A stretch of DNA of 64,000 nucleotides from Macrostomum hystrix. Its lineage: Eukaryota > Platyhelminthes > Macrostomidae. The notes beneath the pieces are model-generated. The model saw only the letters and a list, made by a program, of their open reading frames with translations, was not told the DNA's origin and made no database searches. The DNA lies in NCBI GenBank assembly GCA_950097015.1, contig CATNEN010000029.1:4669501-4733500 (forward strand), read 5' to 3'. Position 1 is the first letter of the stretch. Every line of letters begins with the position of its first letter. This document shows, one piece after another, positions 41,385-52,724 of this stretch. The position numbers and the translations under genes were made by a program.

Positions 41385-41560
41385 CTTGTAGCCAGGTTGT
41401 TAAAGCTTTTATCTTCTCACTGAGAGGTTGGAAGTTCAAATCTTTGCCAAATGGAAAAATTGTTCTCATTAGCGAGTTTAACGCAGCTTTAAAATGGGTA
41501 CCAGCGATTGCTGGCATACAACTTTGAGTCCATGGACTGAACAGTTGTACACAGGTGTAA
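41385..41560 (+). mobile_element. SINE, family A, diverged, plus strand
   Basis: The head gtagccaggttgttaaagc and a B-box-like gttcaaatct are followed by aaaatgggtaccagc and gtccatggactgaacag, in the same order as other family A copies. It runs into a fragment of family B. Confidence 0.65.
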
Positions 41561-41960
41561 ATTGAACGACAAGCCCCAAATCCTTCTCTCCGCGGCTGAG
41601 CCCCAAAGCTGGGCGTGTTACCTAGTCAGGACTATCCAAATCGTCATTTATTATAGTGAGTCGTTATATTTCATAGCAACACTACTCAGAAACTGGGCGA
41701 TTTAGATTTTCTACTTGTCGTAAAGGTAGAAGAAGTTTTATTATTATTCGGGAAACTCAATTTCATAAAGTCGCCCGATCGTCTTATTACCTCGGTCAGT
41801 GAACCACCGACCAGCCACTTAATCAATCACCCAACGAATTGAAAAATCTCTAGCTATTATTTGGCGACAGTCAGACACGAATCAGCGAGGTGGCAATTCT
41901 GCTCATTCCACTGACTCGTGAGCACAATACATCCACACTGATAAGTGGCGGCGTACACAG
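41561..41960 (-). mobile_element. Two SINE family B fragments
   Basis: 41570-41610 is the complement of the family B body (ccttctctccgcggctg, gacaagcccc). 41853-41960 is the complement of its 3' part (cagcgaggtggcaattctgc, ttggcgacagt). Their order is inconsistent with one element, so they are probably two insertions. Confidence 0.55.
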
Positions 41961-42690
41961 GCTTCTTCTACAAGATCAGGCAGTGCGTGTGTACAATACA
42001 ACTCGCGTGTACACACATGAATGTGCACATTCAGTGTACTTACACACTGTAATGTGTACACACTTAAATCTACACGTTTAGCGTACATACACAACCATAT
42101 GTGCACACTTAAATGAGAAAGAGAATGTACACACAGAGTGTACTTACACCCAGTAGTACACACTGTGTACACAAAATATGTTTATACACACAGGCGCGTC
42201 CGCCAAACTACAAAGGCAGCCAAGTGTTGTAAAGTTATTTTATTCGCCTGCTCACAGGTCAGCTCAGGACTGCTCTAGTCAGGCCGGCATGTATGGAGAG
42301 CTGATGCATAATTCACCAAACTGACTGGCAACTGCAGACTCCCAACCGACTCCCAGCGGACTCAAATGAGATACATTTCACAGAGGGCTGCATAAAAATC
42401 GATGACAGTTAATATGGATATTATACGGCATCTTGGACCACAGCTTCAAGCTTTGATCTCAATACTGATCTCTCCATGGGACCCGTCGCAAGAGAAGCCT
42501 CCCGTGTCTTGAATCACCAATTAGCCATTGACTAATCTTTTCGTCTGTAGCTCTGGCTCATTTTTTTGCAAGACTGCTCCCAGATCGATGAGCGAATTTG
42601 TGGCACAATTATTCTTGCCGTTTGATTTGTTACAGCATGAATGATGGGAGGCCTGCTTCTTGCTGTAGGAAATTTGCTCTGTCAGCAATT
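41961..42690. other. Spacer with a degenerate gtgtac-rich stretch
   Basis: About 41985-42190 is full of gtgtac, tgtgcaca and tacacac words, a degenerate, partly palindromic simple repeat. The remainder is unique and no gene is recognised. Confidence 0.4.
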
Positions 42691-43060
42691 TTCTCATGCG
42701 CATTCTCACCCATTCTCTCTCATTTTCTCACCCATTCTCTCCGTTTCTCACCCGTTCTCTCCGTTTCTCACCTCTTCTCTCTCATTTTCTCACCCATTCT
42801 CTCTCATTTTCTCACCTCTTCTCTCTCATTTTCTCACCCATTCTCTCTCATTTTCTCACCCGTTCTCTCCGTTTCTCACCCGTTCTCTCCGTTTCTCACC
42901 CGTTCTCTCCGTTTCTCACCCGTTCTCTCCGTTTCTCACCCGTTCTCTCCGTTTCTCACCTCTTCTCTCTCATTTTCTCACCTCTTCTCTCTCATTTTCT
43001 CACCCGATCTCTCTCGCTTTCTCACCCGTTGTCTCTCATTTTCTCACCCACTCTTACCTT
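42691..43060. repeat. 20-23-bp pyrimidine-rich minisatellite
   Basis: About 17 copies alternating cacccgttctctccgtttct with a 23-bp form containing cattttctcacccattctct. Three open plus frames (Ser/Phe/Leu) are compositional. Confidence 0.93.
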
Positions 43061-43094
43061 TCTTCTCATGGTGAGACGTACAGCCCAGTCACAG

Positions 43095-43250
43095 CTATTG
43101 CGCAACGCTAATAAAGGCTGCGCACAGCTGTTCAGTCCATGGACTGGGGTGACCGCCAAACTCAACCAAATTTCTTCATCAGCTGATGCGTGGACACAAA
43201 TTTTTCCCTCTCAGTCAGAAGTCCGTAGCTATAATCACTGAGCTATAAAT
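43095..43250 (-). mobile_element. SINE family A fragment
   Basis: It contains ctgcgcacagctgttcagtc catggactgg and tcatcagctgatgc, the family A body in complement. The tRNA-like head is missing or too diverged to see. Confidence 0.5.
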
Positions 43251-44025
43251 GCTGAACTATGTTTTACTATAGTTATGATAGTAAATTCGTAATACGCTGT
43301 TAAAATGATATTTGAGCAGTTCTTGAGGATTAAGATAAAAGATCGGTGAAGAGAGAGGGGGAGAGGAAGCGGAGGGCGCCCCAGTCGCCAAAGTTTGATC
43401 ACCAGGCTCCACTTCCTATTTCTCGGCCCCGACCATCATCTGCCCTCCCCGAAGCCTCCGGCCTACCAAGTCCACAAACGCCTGTCTCTGCGTGCGCCAG
43501 TCCCGGCTATTTGGAGACGACTCACGAGTTCTTCCTAGCGAAAAATGATGGCCAAGGACTGGTGAGAGGGCAGGAGGGAGAGAGGATCCAAGTCACAGCT
43601 GCAGCCACTTCCTCCGCCTCCTCCCTCTCCCATTGTGAAGTCACCTGCAGTCTTAAGCAGCATCTGAGAGGCTGACAGTCAGAGCACTTTAGCTGAGAGA
43701 AATAGTGTCCGGCTCCTTGAATTCATAGCGCTGTGATTTCCTCTGGCAGAAGTGCCGCTCGGGACAGCATTCCTATTCCGATCCCATCCGCCCACCCCAT
43801 CAAGATCCCGATTGGTGCGAATTCTCTTCCCTCTCTCTCCCTCGTCAGCAATTCCCCTCCTCGTTCCTCGGCGCCCTTAGCTAGCTGCGTTGACTTTCGC
43901 AGAGACTTTCAGAAGCGGAGAGACTTCCTAGCAACAGCAGCAGCAGCATCGTCATCTCACTTAAGAGTCGTCAGATTCCCAGCGTCACTCGCCGGATCCT
44001 TCATCAAGCAGGGTCGGGCAGAAAG
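43251..44025 (+). promoter_or_regulatory. Upstream and 5' untranslated region of the Cys-loop receptor gene
   Basis: GC-rich sequence before the start codon. Frames at 43346 and 43733 lack domains and are probably untranslated. AG dinucleotides end gcag and gggcag shortly before the ATG and could be splice acceptors. No core promoter element is clear. Confidence 0.35.
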
Positions 44026-47000
44026 ATGCGGCGACGGCTGGTCCCGGCCGCGGCCGTCGCCCTAGGCCTCGCCTTGGTCCTCGCCGTGCTATCCGCTTTA
44101 GCCGTTGCCCCGGTGGACTCTGTGGAAACCGAAGGCGGGCCGACAGTAGTCTATGGCCGGACTAGCAAGAAGAATCGCTCCCTGGAGAAGAAGCTCATCA
44201 AGACTCTGATCAAGCGCTACAATGAGACTGGAATAATTGGCAGGCCCGTGGCCCAGGCCTCCGACCTGCTGACCATCAGCTTCGGCCTGGCCATCATCCA
44301 GATCCTCGACTTGGACGAGAATCGTCAGTTCCTTCGCACCAACTGCTGGATGCGCTACGGCTGGCAGGACCCGCTGCTGAACTGGACCTGGCCAGGCACT
44401 GAGGAGACCCTGGCCTGGAAGAGCTTCGAGAACATCACCCAGGTGCGCCTGAATCCCGAGGACGTCTGGACGCCGGACATTCGATTGTTTAATTTCGCCG
44501 ACACCAGACTGAAGGAGAAGCGGACCGCTAGGATTGTGGTTTACCAGGACGGCAACGTGTTGTGGGTGCCGCAGAGCTTGTTCAAGAGCACCTGCGAGGT
44601 TGAGATCAAACACTTCCCATTCGACACCCAGACCTGCACTCTGGAATTCGGCTCCAGAACCTACGACCTCACAAAGATCAACCTCACCTGGTATCAGTAT
44701 GAGGTAGGTGGGCTTGACACAACCGGTCGATCCCATTAATTCTCCAATCTATACTCTCACTCTACAATCTGCCTGTCTCACTCTGCAATCTGCCTGTCTC
44801 ACTCTGCAATCTGCCTGTCTCACTCTGCAATCTGCCTGTCTCACTCTGCAATCTGCCTGTCTCACTCTGCAATCTGCCCTGTCTCACTCTGCAATCTGCC
44901 TGTCTCACTCTGCAATCTGTCTGTCTCACTCTGCAATCTGCCTGTCTCACTCTGCAATCTGCCTGTCTCACTCTGCAATCTGCCTGTCTCACTCTACAAT
45001 CTGCCTGTCTCACTATAATTTTGTTTGTTTGAATAAACTAACCTTGATTTTCTCGAAATTTTCCTCAACTGAGAGAAAGGCGTGTCCCTAACTGCGTGAC
45101 CCCTAATTACCCACGAGTTGCTTCAGGTTTTCTTCGGAAATCGCGACAGAAGAAGGTAATAATAAGAGGTGGCTAGATAGGGAAGCGAGAGCAACAAGCA
45201 GTGCAGTGATTGTGTCTCTTTTTTCAGACTGACTGACTGACTGACTGACTGACTGACTGACTGACTGACTGACTGACTGACTGACTGACTGACTGACTGA
45301 CTGACTGACTGACTGACTGACTGACTGACTGACTGACTGACTGACTGACTGACTGACTGACTGACTGACTGACTGACTGACTGACTGACTGACTGACTGA
45401 CTGACTGACTGACTGACTGACTGACTGACTGACTGACTGACTGACTGACTGACTGACTGACTGACTGACTGACTGACTGACTGACTGACTGACTGACTGA
45501 CTGACTGACTGACTGACTGACTGACTGACTGACTGACTGACTGACTGACTGACTGACTGACTGACTGACTGACTGACTGACTGACTGACTGACTGACTGA
45601 CTGACTGACTGACTGACTGACTGACTGACTGACGGTCAGCAACAAGGAAACTTAGTCTGAAGTATAAAAGTATGGAATCTTTCGCACTAGGCACAAATCG
45701 GATGCTTTCATAGAAAACGAGAAATTCTGTGTATCATCTGCTTCTACCCTAACAGAGAGAGGCTGGCCTAGAAGAACGGCCTCGACAATCTATATTTCGT
45801 TTTAGTCTAGGGCTAGATTTTTTTTCTCGTACAGAGAGGCAGCTGTCTGCAGCCTCCGCTTAATTCCGCGTGCTGCCAATTCGTTCAGCCGTAAATCCTT
45901 CAATGAAATTAATTGATCCCCGATGCGGATTAGGACTATAGGAGAAGATGGGGTGGATGGCCTTGTGAAACTGCTTTTGTAGATTTCCTCATACCAGCAG
46001 CCTCTGCACTATTCCCACAATCGAGCCGCGTGCCCAGGATTCTCGAAGCGAACCACCGCCTACCATCTGCGGATACTCCTGCCAGCCTTGGATATCCCAG
46101 CCTAGCACTTGCCTTTTCTGTTTGGCTCTTCTTTATCTTCCTCTTGCCTGCATTCGTACAACAGGGGCGGTAGGGGAACTGGCTGTTTTGGTTCCTCGTG
46201 ATGGACGTCTGTCTCCCCGCTGCGCCGAATTCTTTCAATTCCAAATCCCCCTTGAAAATCCCAGTCGAAAGCCACCTCAGATTGAATAAGGGGGCCTGAA
46301 AGCAGCTGGTTACGATTGCTGGCAGTCAGTCTTAGCGCACCAATCCCACATCGCCACTTCATCTTCATTCCTGCCGGCCCGTTCTATTTGTTATCGCCTG
46401 CTTCCTAGCAATCGCTTTCTTGTTTTTTCATTGAAGAAGGCAAAGTTTAATTTGTTGGACGCTGCAGAACAAACTAGATTCGCTCCGACCTCAGCTACAT
46501 TAGAGACAGAGCACATTTAGGTATCAAACTCTATGTATTCTAGAAAGATAGAGAGAGGTCAAGGCATATCTAATATGCATTTGCATTTTGGCTGTTTGAA
46601 CTTTTATATCTGGATTTCTCACACCCCCGCTCATGAGCTCGGCCTTCAAATCCTCTGGGGATCCGGTCGCGTGGCTTCGCTAAGGTTAGCGAGAATATAT
46701 TTAGAAACTCATCGCATTCGCAACTGCCGGATGCTGCAGTCACAGTTCCAGCACCGTTGAACCCAAAGCCTTCCTAGCCGAGATTCTCTGTCTCTCTGTC
46801 TGTTTCTCTGTCTGTCTCTCTGTCTGTCTCTCTGTCTGTCTCTCTGTCTGTCTCTGTGTCTCTCTGTCTGTCTCTCTGTCTGTCTCTCTGTCTGTCTCTC
46901 TGTCTGTTTCTCTGTCTGTCTCTCTGTCTGTCTCTCTGTCTGTCTCTCTGTCTCTCTGTCTGTCTCTCTGTCTGTCTCTCTGTCTGTCTCTCTGTCTGTC

Positions 47001-50000
47001 TCTCTGTCTGTCTCTGTCTCTCTGTCTGTCTCTCTGTCTGTCTCTGTCTCTCTGTCTCTCTCTGTCTCTCTGTCTCTCTTTGTGCCTTAGGCCCACAATC
47101 TTCCCAATTTTCGGGCAAATTTGAGGAAAATAAATCAAGGCATATAGCTGCAGCCACACTCATTTCACTATCGTCTGCTCAAAATGCTTTGAACTTAGAC
47201 TCTCAACCCACACCAGAGTATTCTGTGCTCCTCTCAGTACTCGTAAAATCTAAATTTGCAGCCACCGAGCTACGATATCTCATTTCAAAAGAGCACACAA
47301 GATATGATTAATACTATTAGTAATAATAATAACTATTGAGCCTATTATAAGCATAAGTATTGGTCACGCTTCATTGACAACCTCTGGATAAGGCGGTTCA
47401 GAGCCCGAAGTTCAGGCAAGCAATCTGAGGCGATTATGACCGCTGCTCTCCGGGGCCAGAATATCGGAAGAAGGGATCTAGGACTCATGAGTTCTTTCCC
47501 CGCGGCCAGGGAGGCTCGGTACTTGAGTCCCCCCCAGCGCTTGAGATCAAAGCCTAGCGACTCTGCAGCGAGAGGAGAAAAATAATCTGACTGAATTATC
47601 TGGGAAAATCGGGGCCGCGGTAGCCTGCACTGCAACAAGCAATTTGCATACTTAACTGTATATTGCGAGACTCCGGCTTGTACTTTTCATTTCAGGGGCT
47701 CGTCGCATTCTGCACAGCAGGTCCCAGGTTCGAGTCCTCATTGGGGCAAGAGAATAGTTTTGAGTAAAACATTCGAGTTTTTTGCACAAATTTATCAACT
47801 AGGAGCCATCCAGTTAGACTGTGATGCTGCTGTTTGAGTGGCTTTAGGAACACTGTCTGTATCTGTATCTCTGTCTCTACCTCTGTTTATCTGTTTCTCT
47901 CTCCACGTCTTTCCGTCTCTCCCTGCTTCTCTTGTCCCTCTCTGTCCTTATCTCTGTCTCCCTGTCTTTCTGACTTAGACATTTCACCAGGACAGAGCAA
48001 CTGAAGCCAATCATGAGTCCTTCCCTGCTTAATTAGCTGAGCATCCTGAGTCCTTACTCAGGCTCCGGAACAGCTTAAAGTTAATGACAATTTCGGTACA
48101 GAGATTCTTTCAATAGCGGGAATCTGCGGAATTTTCTCAGCTCAATGTGCATTCAGTAGCAGAAACTAGCAAATTAATGTTCAATGGATGTATCGGATGT
48201 AGAATCCACAGTTAAATTTATGCTAATCCCTTACTCCGAAAACTAGAAGAAAAACAGCCGAACCCCACACACACGCCATGCACTGTGTGCTTGCCAACGT
48301 CATAAACCTGTTGAACATTCAGCCTGCATCATCTTGGCTACAGAGGATGGGCTGTGTGCACCCTTTATTTTATGTTGCACTTGGGATCTTAAAAATCTTA
48401 TGGGATATTTTCTAGGATAGAACCGGGAACAAGTTATTCAGGCCGAGCTGTCCGCCCCCACTCCGCAAAACTGCACTGATCCTCATGCCGCGCTTCCACA
48501 TGAGATGTCGACCGGTCTGAGCTGGGCTTGGCGGGTTCGCGATTCTGGCAGCTCCATCAAATTTATTTTCGGTCCCGACTCGTCTCGTCTCGCTCCATCA
48601 AATTACGTTCTCAAGCTCAAAATGCAGTTTTTTTCTAGATTCCCATCTCTGAGATTCTTCTGCCTGCCGTCCTTGCTTGACAGTCTGTCTGTCTGTCTGT
48701 CTGTTCCCTGTCTGTCTGTCTGTTCTCTGTCTGTCTTTCTGTCTATCTTTCTGTCTGACTTTTTGTCTGTCTGTCCGCTTCTAAGACATCCCCGTGGATT
48801 AACTCCGAAGCATAAAGTCTATACATTGATAAGAAAACGTCGCCAAGGCAGAGAAATTGACACTGACTCATAGTGACAGTGTGAGAGCTAGCCAGTATAG
48901 CCTCCTTCGGCGCGGCGTGTCCTCATTTTGCTGGCAAAAGAAAAGCTGACTGCCTGCTGTGACGAGACTTCGGACCGGTAAGAGAGAGGCAGAGAAGAGG
49001 GGAGAAGAGGAGAACTGCCCGGAATTGAATTTTCCTCCTAATCAGCCTGACCCAGCATGGACTCAACGAAAAACTGGCGAGCGCTCAGGAAGAGTAGAAG
49101 AAGAGATGAAGGGTGAATGCCCCACCTCAGCCTGTTCCACTGAGCGCCAAAAGCTTTATCATCCTGACCGATGCGCTGGCACTGGCCTATTCTTCTGCCT
49201 CCTCTCTCCCTGCCTATCCATACTTTCTCTACCCCCCTCCCGAACCGGCGAACTAATCCGTCGATAATCCCGGCTAGCGGCAGCCAGTCTCCGGGCCTTC
49301 ATATCAGCCAGCGGATATAGGACATGGAGATGGATGACTCCGCTGCGGGTGGACACTCGAGAACTGACTATAGTATAGTAACTCTCTGCTGTGTTTGCGC
49401 AAAACTTGACGGGTCTTCAGTCGCTGGGGGGATGGGCCGAAGGGTAGGGGGGGGCTTATTGGATCAGCTATCCCGCGTCGGTGACGGGCAAATAGTCAGC
49501 TTGAAGTACCCTGGCCAATTCCAATCTAGCTCAATTTTCCTGTCCAAAAGTGGGCGCCAGTTAGCCAGCATCAGGCAGTAAAATTCGTTGCCAAAGTTTC
49601 CAAGTGGCCCAATCAAGAGTTGCTCTGCTAGACGAGAGACTGCTGCAGTTGAGAGTAACAGAGAGCTGCGGCTAATGATGGCACAGTCGCAAAGCAGCTG
49701 AGACTGTTGATAAATTTCACGAGCTAAGGAGCTAACACATATGAGTGTGTGTCTGCTTACGTACCCATATGCATCTGTGCTTAGGGTTTCAGCGGACAGT
49801 TCAGTCCAAGGATCGCAGGAACAACACACTCCCCTCAATTATCCTATCTAATGCTGGTACCCATTTAATAGCTTGGTGAATCGAAGCAATTCAGAGTCAA
49901 GTGTCTTGCTAAAGGGCATAAATTGTTCCAGTAGAGAATCGAACCCCCGCCCTGTAAGTCATGAGACCGTGACGCTCTAACCGCCGGGGCTATTGCATCA

Positions 50001-51390
50001 GTAATAATAATGATAGTAATAAATATGTATGGTAATAATGCTAAGAGTAGGATTAATGGGGTCATGGACTACTGAATCGTCATATAGTTAAGTAGTCCGT
50101 GAATCGTAAATCAAGCAAGCTATTACATTAAAAAAGCGATTCCAAATGCCTCGTCATCTAACAAACACTCGTTCTCTCCAAACCAGTACGACGCCAACCA
50201 GTACGAGCCGAATCCGTACGTGGACTTCACCAACTACATCAAGAGTCACGAGTGGATCACCGACGGCCAGGAGGAGTTCAATGTGCGGCCCTCGCTGCGC
50301 CAGCGCCAGCTGAAGTCGCGCATGAAGTGCAAGCGGATCACCACTCTCGATCGCAACGGCACCACACAGACGCGAATCTACCAGAGCCTGGTCTTCAAGA
50401 TACGCATGCGTCGCAACCCGGCCTTCTACCTGTCAATCCTGGTGCTACCCTGCATCCTGCTGTCCTGCCTCACCTGGGTGATCTTCTGGCTGCCGCCGGA
50501 GTCGCCAGCTAAAATGCTGCTCGGCATGAACATCTTTGTGGCCTTCTTTGTGCTGATGCTGCTGCTGGCCAAGACCACGCCGAGCGCCGTTCAGGTGATC
50601 CTCGCCCTATCGCCCTATCGCCCTATCGTCCTATCGCCCTATCGCCCTATCGTCCTATCGCCCTATCGCCCTATCGCCCTTCTTATTTCTATCACTCCCA
50701 TTAATCTAGCTAGTATTCACAAATCTATAAAAAATATAATAACAACTGGCTTCAACTGTCCCGCCATTGTAGGACTTTCCGTATATAGGGTACTTCTACG
50801 GCTTCAACATGGTGTTGATCACACTCAGCACATTCCTGGCGGCCATTGTTCTGAACTTCTACGTCCGCGCGGAGCGGCAGAGTCCTATGAACCGCTTCCT
50901 GCGCCGCTGGGCTGTGGACGGCCTCGGCCGCCTGTTCCTGGTTCGCCAGGCCATCCCGCTGAAGACTCCAGCCGAGTTGAGCGCCGCCAGGACTGCGGCC
51001 GAGGCGGCCGCCCTCCGCAGCGCCAGCCACCAGACCCTGTCGGGCGGCCTAGCAGTCAGCGCCAAGTCTGTCACGGACGAGGCCGGCGACTCGCCAATCC
51101 TGACGATGCCTTCAGGCACTGGCGGAGCGGCTCAGTGCGGCGCCGTCGAACGGGAAGTTCGCGAGATTCGACAGTTTCTGAAGTCGTACGTTGGCCGGCT
51201 TAAAGAGAAGGACAGGCGCAACATGGCAGCAATGGAGTGGCGCACCCTGGCCATGGTGCTGGACCGCCTGTTCTTCACCGCCTACCTTATCTGCATAGCC
51301 GGCGCCGTTATTGTATTCATTCCGCGCGGACACGAGCCGATTGTAGACAAGATGGACTCTCGGGAGAGTGACGCCTGCTACGTACCCTGA
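44026..51390 (+). CDS. Cys-loop ligand-gated channel subunit, nicotinic type with anion-pore motif
   Basis: A pentameric plasma-membrane channel subunit, probably acetylcholine-gated. Exons 44026-44703, 50187-50594 and 50773-51390 join in phase 0, giving 567 residues. An N-terminal hydrophobic stretch (about 8-28) is the likely signal peptide. The Cys-loop is Cys190-x13-Cys204. Loop C lacks the paired cysteines of alpha subunits. TM1 is about 306-327. The TM1-TM2 linker reads PPES-Pro333-Ala334-Lys335, where cation-selective nicotinic subunits have Gly-Glu-Lys, and the outer end of TM2 is Lys-Thr-Thr-Pro instead of Glu. Pro-Ala plus loss of both acidic rings is the known anion-channel pattern, so chloride permeability is inferred. 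TM3 follows at the start of exon 3, TM4 near the C-terminus. A polyadenylation signal aataaa lies at 51472-51477. The first intron (5.5 kb) holds several repeats. Confidence 0.93.
44755..45020. repeat. 21-bp minisatellite in receptor intron 1
   Basis: About 12 copies of tctcactctgcaatctgcct plus one base, starting 50 bp after the first exon's donor. Confidence 0.95.
45227..45633. repeat. Perfect tetranucleotide (GACT)n, about 100 copies
   Basis: About 406 bp of uninterrupted gact/ctga repeat within receptor intron 1. I saw no interruption, which points to a young or highly mutable locus. Confidence 0.98.
45634..46780. other. Intronic spacer of the receptor gene
   Basis: Unique intron sequence. 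Short minus frames near 45936 and 46102 have no recognisable domain. Confidence 0.4.
46781..47090. repeat. tctgtctc/tctgtctg simple repeat
   Basis: An imperfect pyrimidine-rich array of 8- and 12-bp units within receptor intron 1. Frames through it are compositional. Confidence 0.95.
47091..47690. other. Intronic spacer
   Basis: Unique sequence in receptor intron 1; nothing recognised. Confidence 0.35.
47691..47765 (+). mobile_element. Possible SINE head fragment
   Basis: A perfect B-box ggttcgagtcc at about 47728 follows caggtccca, as in tRNA-derived SINE heads. The A-box part is weak and no body of family A or B follows. Confidence 0.35.
47766..48672. other. Intronic spacer
   Basis: Unique sequence in receptor intron 1, with a pyrimidine-rich ctgtctctacc-type stretch around 47855-47970. 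No exon is recognised. Confidence 0.35.
48673..48778. repeat. (tctg)n simple repeat, imperfect
   Basis: A short imperfect tctg tetranucleotide run in receptor intron 1. Confidence 0.85.
48779..49789. other. Intronic spacer
   Basis: Unique sequence in receptor intron 1 with purine-rich and G-rich patches near 48980-49120 and 49430-49460. No exon is recognised. Confidence 0.35.
49790..49998 (-). mobile_element. SINE, family A, in receptor intron 1
   Basis: On the minus strand: tagccccggcggttagagcg (A box), gggttcgattctctactgg (B box), tgccctttagcaagacactt, and a diverged gtcc..ggactgaac body. It ends about 190 bp before the second exon. Confidence 0.75.
50604..50685. repeat. Short cgccctat repeat in receptor intron 2
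   Basis: About ten copies of cgccctat/cgtcctat start nine bases after the donor of the second exon and occupy about half of the 178-bp intron. The frame stays open into the intron, giving a false long frame. Confidence 0.9.
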
Positions 51391-52169
51391 CTCCGACGTC
51401 GGGACAATGACGCAACACGGGACATGAATGCAGTTCGGCCCATTCCTGGCCCTTAGACTGTACACCAAGTAAATAAAACCCGATCCACCGCCGCTTCTTT
51501 AGTTCTGAGAATTCGAACTCAGGATCGCTGGTGTGATTTTGTCGCACGTTTTCTGCGGTCTTTTGTCTGTCGAAAAAATCTGCGAAGCGACAAACACTCA
51601 CTCGCATTGTTTGTGCGGACTGCCTGTGCACTTTAAATATCGAATAACGATTCGCACTTATAGAGAGGCTTATCTCCATAGAACACAATGCTCACAGCGA
51701 ATCGAGTCGGCGAATTGGAGTCACCGACAAGGCTTATACTCAACCGAGAATGCGTTTCTAATGCATGCCCAATTTTCTTGAATGCAAGAAGAAATCTGTT
51801 TTATACTACTGATACTATAAACACTATCATAAGCATTGAATCTAGCTACTTTATAAGAAACATTCAGTCGAAAAATTCTCTTTACGTCGCCTAATCTATC
51901 ATCTCACCAATGCGCATTGTACTGACACTTCACACCTTGATATTTATTTATTATTGTGATCCTGACCTTTTGCGATTATTAATACGAGCGTATTTACTCA
52001 CATGCAAAATCAACAACACTTGCGTTGACTGAAGTTAAAATCGAGTCACGTGATTTAAATTAAAATAGTCGATTGACTGGACTGAAAAATCAACTTGTAA
52101 GTAAAAATTGAGACGCACCTGGCAGATTTGCAACTGTGCACCTGCGTAACAGTATCCGTGAATGTGTGT
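51391..52169. other. Downstream region of the receptor gene
   Basis: The 3' untranslated region with the aataaa at 51472, then unique AT-rich sequence. No further gene is recognised. Confidence 0.4.
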
Positions 52170-52207
52170 TTTGGAATCACTGCTCGCTGGCTGTGAGTCT
52201 ACAGTCG
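52170..52207 (+). mobile_element. Possible SINE family B 3'-end fragment
   Basis: gctcgctggctgtgagtcta followed by cagtcgc resembles the 3' part of family B at about 11757-11795. The match is short. Confidence 0.3.
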
Positions 52208-52724
52208 CTGTGCCAAAGTGCTTAGAATGTCCCAGAAAAAATAAGCATATTTTGTTCAGTTATAAAGAAACGCAACATACACTCGTACACAATTCAGTTT
52301 TTATTTACCAAAAAGATGTTCTCACTTCCCAGCGTGAAGTGAGTGCACTTGGCGATGCATAGAATCATGCCAAATGAAGCCAATTTATTATTAGACAAAC
52401 AATGGCTCGCCTCCCATGAAGAGGGATTCGATCCCACAGTTTCGGGAAGACGGCTCATCAAAAAGAAATAGAATACCGGTAAAAATTCAACGGATAATAA
52501 TATTTTTAGCTTTCTTGCGAACGTTTCAGATTGAGAAAATTACCTAGCACCTGCCTGCGATAGAAACTGATTGATTGGAGTCTTTCTGTCAAATGGGATA
52601 GCAAATTATGCGACTAAGATGTCAAGATGCAAAAGTATATAAATAAGAACCTGTCTAAAAAGCGAAGCTTCTAATATATAAAGAGGGCTCAGAATTAAGC
52701 AGAAAGCAGGAGTACTTGAGTGCC
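52208..52724. other. Spacer downstream of alpha-tubulin
   Basis: Unique sequence. A minus-strand aataaa (plus tttatt near 52384) is the first such signal after the tubulin stop that I can find. A tRNA-like gggatcgaatccc occurs near 52422 on the minus strand but without a full cloverleaf. Confidence 0.3.

Noticed and set aside
45103-45694. Ser-Val-Ser-Gln repeat frames
   Set aside because: Translation of a pure GACT tetranucleotide run.
52400-52440. tRNA-like gggatcgaatccc on the minus strand
   Set aside because: The T-arm stem pairs only partly and no acceptor or D-arm is found.
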